The translations under genes and the position numbers were made by a program. The notes under the pieces were generated by a model. That model ran no database searches, was not told the DNA's origin, and saw only the letters and a program-made list of their open reading frames with translations. From the NCBI RefSeq assembly GCF_009176725.1, contig NZ_AP020337.1, positions 5,630,001 through 5,694,000 on the forward strand: a stretch of DNA of 64,000 nucleotides, read 5' to 3'. This DNA comes from Pseudomonas sp. KUIN-1. Its GTDB lineage: Bacteria > Pseudomonadota > Gammaproteobacteria > Pseudomonadales > Pseudomonadaceae. Below are positions 62,242 through 64,000 of the stretch, piece by piece; the stretch's first letter is position 1; every line of letters begins with the position of its first letter.

Positions 62242-63336
62242 TTATTTGCCCGACTTGACCTTGGTCCAGCTGCGGGTCATCAGACGTTGCACCTTGGGTG
62301 GCAACTCGCTGTTCACGAACAGCCGGTCCAGCACTTCCTGAGGCGGGTAGACCGCTGCGTCAGTACGGATTTTCTGGTCCATGAACTCGCCGGAGGCGGG
62401 ATTGGGGTTGGCATAGCCGACTTCATCGCTGACCTTGGCGATCACCCTGGGGTCGAGCATGTAGTTGATGAAGGCGCTGGCTTCCTTGATGTTTTTCGAA
62501 TCAGCCGGAATGGCCAGCATGTCGAACCACAGGTTGCCGCCCTCTTTCGGGATGCTGTAGGCGAGCTTCACGCCCTTGCCCGCTTCTTCTGCACGAGCCT
62601 TGGCCTGGAACACATCGCCCGAGAAACCTGCGGCAACGCAGATGTCGCCGTTGGCCAGGTCGGTAATGTATTTGGACGAGTGGAAATAGGTCACGTAAGG
62701 ACGAATAGCCATGAGTTTGGCTTCGGCCTTCTTGTAATCGGCTTCCTTGGTGCTGTTGGGGTCCAGCCCAAGGTAGTTGAGCACCGCTGGCAACATTTCA
62801 TCGGCAGAATCAAGAAACGCTACGCCACAGCTGGAGAGCTTCTTGATGTTCTCCGGCTCGAACAGCACGGCCCAGGAGTCGATCTTGTCGACGCCCAACA
62901 CGGCCTTGACCTTCTCGACGTTGTAACCGATGCCGTTGGTGCCCCACAGGTACGGCACGGCGTACTGGTTACCCGGATCGTTCTTCTCCAGACGCTTGAG
63001 CAGCGCCGGGTCGAGATTCTTGTAGTTGGGCAGCAGCGACTTGTCGAGCTTCTGGAACGCACCCGCCTTGATCTGCTTGCCAAGAAAGTGGTTGGACGGC
63101 ACCACCACGTCGTAACCGGTGCGCCCGGCCAGCAGCTTGGCTTCCAGGGTTTCGTTGGAGTCGAACACGTCATACATCGGCTTGATGCCGGTGGTGGCTT
63201 CGAAGTCCGTCAGGGTGGTCTTGCCGATGTAGTCGGACCAGTTATAAATATGCACGGTGGACTTAGCCTGGGCACCGAGGGTCAGTGTCAGGCCGGCAGC
63301 CGCCAGCAAGGCTTTGGAAAGAATAGAAATAGACAA
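62242..63336 (-). CDS. spuE: Periplasmic polyamine-binding protein (PotF/SpuE)
   Basis: 364 aa with signal peptide (ILSKALLAAAGLTLTLGAQA). Mature part begins KSTVHIYNWSDYIG and has the aromatic binding-site segments NETLEAKLLAGRTGYDVVVP and FHSSKYITDLANGDICVAAG. In P. aeruginosa SpuE binds spermidine, whereas SpuD prefers putrescine. Similar to the partial gene to its right (63508), a tandem duplication of binding proteins as in spuD-spuE. Confidence 0.94.
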   Translation of the reverse strand: MSISILSKALLAAAGLTLTLGAQAKSTVHIYNWSDYIGKTTLTDFEATTGIKPMYDVFDSNETLEAKLLAGRTGYDVVVPSNHFLGKQIKAGAFQKLDKSLLPNYKNLDPALLKRLEKNDPGNQYAVPYLWGTNGIGYNVEKVKAVLGVDKIDSWAVLFEPENIKKLSSCGVAFLDSADEMLPAVLNYLGLDPNSTKEADYKKAEAKLMAIRPYVTYFHSSKYITDLANGDICVAAGFSGDVFQAKARAEEAGKGVKLAYSIPKEGGNLWFDMLAIPADSKNIKEASAFINYMLDPRVIAKVSDEVGYANPNPASGEFMDQKIRTDAAVYPPQEVLDRLFVNSELPPKVQRLMTRSWTKVKSGK

Positions 63337-63507
63337 AGAATGAGTCCTTTTAACAGAGGGGCCTGAGCGCCGGAGGGCGTCCGGAAAACCAAACCGGCGC
63401 GCAACTTACCGTCTATGCGTCCAACCAGCAAAGGTTTAGGCAATATTCCTGTCTGCTGGAAGCTGCGCAGCCGAGGCTACGCAGCATCCACAGGTTTGAT
63501 GACAGGC

Positions 63508-64000
63508 TTATTCACCTGACTTAATCTTGGTCCAGCTGCGGGTCATGATCCGTTGCGTGGCAGCAGGCAGGTCGGCGATTGCATACAGCTTGGCCTGGAC
63601 GTCAGCAGGCGGGTAAACGCCCGGATCACTGGTGATTTCCTTGTCGACCAGCGCCGTAGCCGCCGCGTTACCGTTCGGGAAGCGCACGGCGTTGGTGATC
63701 TCGGCCATGACTTCCGGCCTCATCAGGAAGTTCATGAACTTGTAGGCACCCTCGACGTTCTGGGCATCCTTGGGAATCGCGACCATGTCATAGAAGCTGC
63801 CGGCGCCTTTTTTCGGAATGTTGTAAGCCACTTTGACCTTGCCACCGGCCTCGGCAGCGCGCGACTTGGCCTGGTAGATATCACCCGAGTAGCCGACTGC
63901 GACGCAGATGTTGCCGTTGGCCAGGTCCGAGATGTACTTGGACGAGTGGAAATAGCCAATCGACGGACGAATCGTCATGAACAGCTCTTCGGCTTTGGCG
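63508..64000 (-). CDS. spuD: Periplasmic putrescine-binding protein (SpuD), 5' part outside window
   Basis: The C-terminal 163 or so residues of a PotF-type protein, open to the right edge. Shares FHSSKYISDLANGNICVAVG and MTRSWTKIKSG with SpuE but differs elsewhere. By order this is spuD. The gene starts beyond 64000. Confidence 0.92.
   Translation of the reverse strand, partial: AKAEELFMTIRPSIGYFHSSKYISDLANGNICVAVGYSGDIYQAKSRAAEAGGKVKVAYNIPKKGAGSFYDMVAIPKDAQNVEGAYKFMNFLMRPEVMAEITNAVRFPNGNAAATALVDKEITSDPGVYPPADVQAKLYAIADLPAATQRIMTRSWTKIKSGE

Overview
The window is Pseudomonas DNA, most likely from the P. syringae group. The right part (about 37.8-64 kb) keeps the gene order of the P. aeruginosa spuD-PA0305 and rpiA-ilvA-HAD-rppH-ptsP-lgt-thyA neighbourhoods. 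Its intergenic repeats, of the 'cacgctggagcgtgaggaac' and 'gcgaacaagttcgctcc' types, are typical of fluorescent and plant-associated Pseudomonas. The left part (1 to about 37,785) is a genomic island that runs off the left edge of the window.

Island. Its right end lies inside the chromosomal thyA gene, which is cut after about 219 codons at the conserved RSNDLGL motif. Next to this junction is a tightly coupled five-gene minus-strand operon: three tyrosine-recombinase-like proteins (410, 791 and about 697 aa), a 170-aa helix-turn-helix/coiled-coil protein, and a complete second thyA of the 277-aa E. coli type. The recombinase set resembles what I recall of Gamma-Mobile-Trio (GmtY/GmtZ/GmtX) elements. 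The element therefore seems to carry a translationally coupled replacement for the essential gene it breaks.

Cargo is dominated by anti-phage or abortive-infection style genes: a lone C-terminal fragment at the left edge; an OLD nuclease paired with a DUF5677-like protein (1.3-4.7 kb); a second OLD nuclease (4.8-6.6 kb); a possible PIN-like protein; an IS21 remnant; a K+ channel; a DEDD exonuclease; a frameshifted MNT nucleotidyltransferase; Shedu SduA (11.8-13.3 kb); a three-gene unknown module with a DUF6957-like member; an XRE regulator; a HEPN-like protein; a Gabija-type GajA/GajB pair (17.1-19.7 kb); an SH3 protein; a membrane-anchored Mrr-like nuclease; a zinc-ribbon/RES protein; a second DEDD exonuclease; a Cap4-type nuclease fused to a STAND ATPase and helical repeats (25.75-28.5 kb); and an AbiU2-like HEPN protein. 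Between cargo genes lie at least four copies of an approximately 125-bp repeat with conserved consecutive hairpins, which I cannot name.

Chromosome. After truncated thyA come lgt, ptsP, rppH, a HAD phosphatase (histidinol-phosphatase-like), a DUF2269-like membrane protein, ilvA, rpiA, two SdiA-regulated-domain paralogues, an FAH-family hydrolase, a D-2-hydroxyglutarate dehydrogenase divergent from serA (the two enzymes are metabolically coupled), a DUF4399 protein, a 2OG-Fe(II) oxygenase, a DUF2059 protein, a small membrane protein, an alpha/beta hydrolase, a penicillin-acylase family enzyme (HacB-like), and the spuHGFED polyamine ABC transporter operon, whose spuD is cut by the right edge. 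Several intergenic gaps are filled with tandem 120-250 bp repeats.
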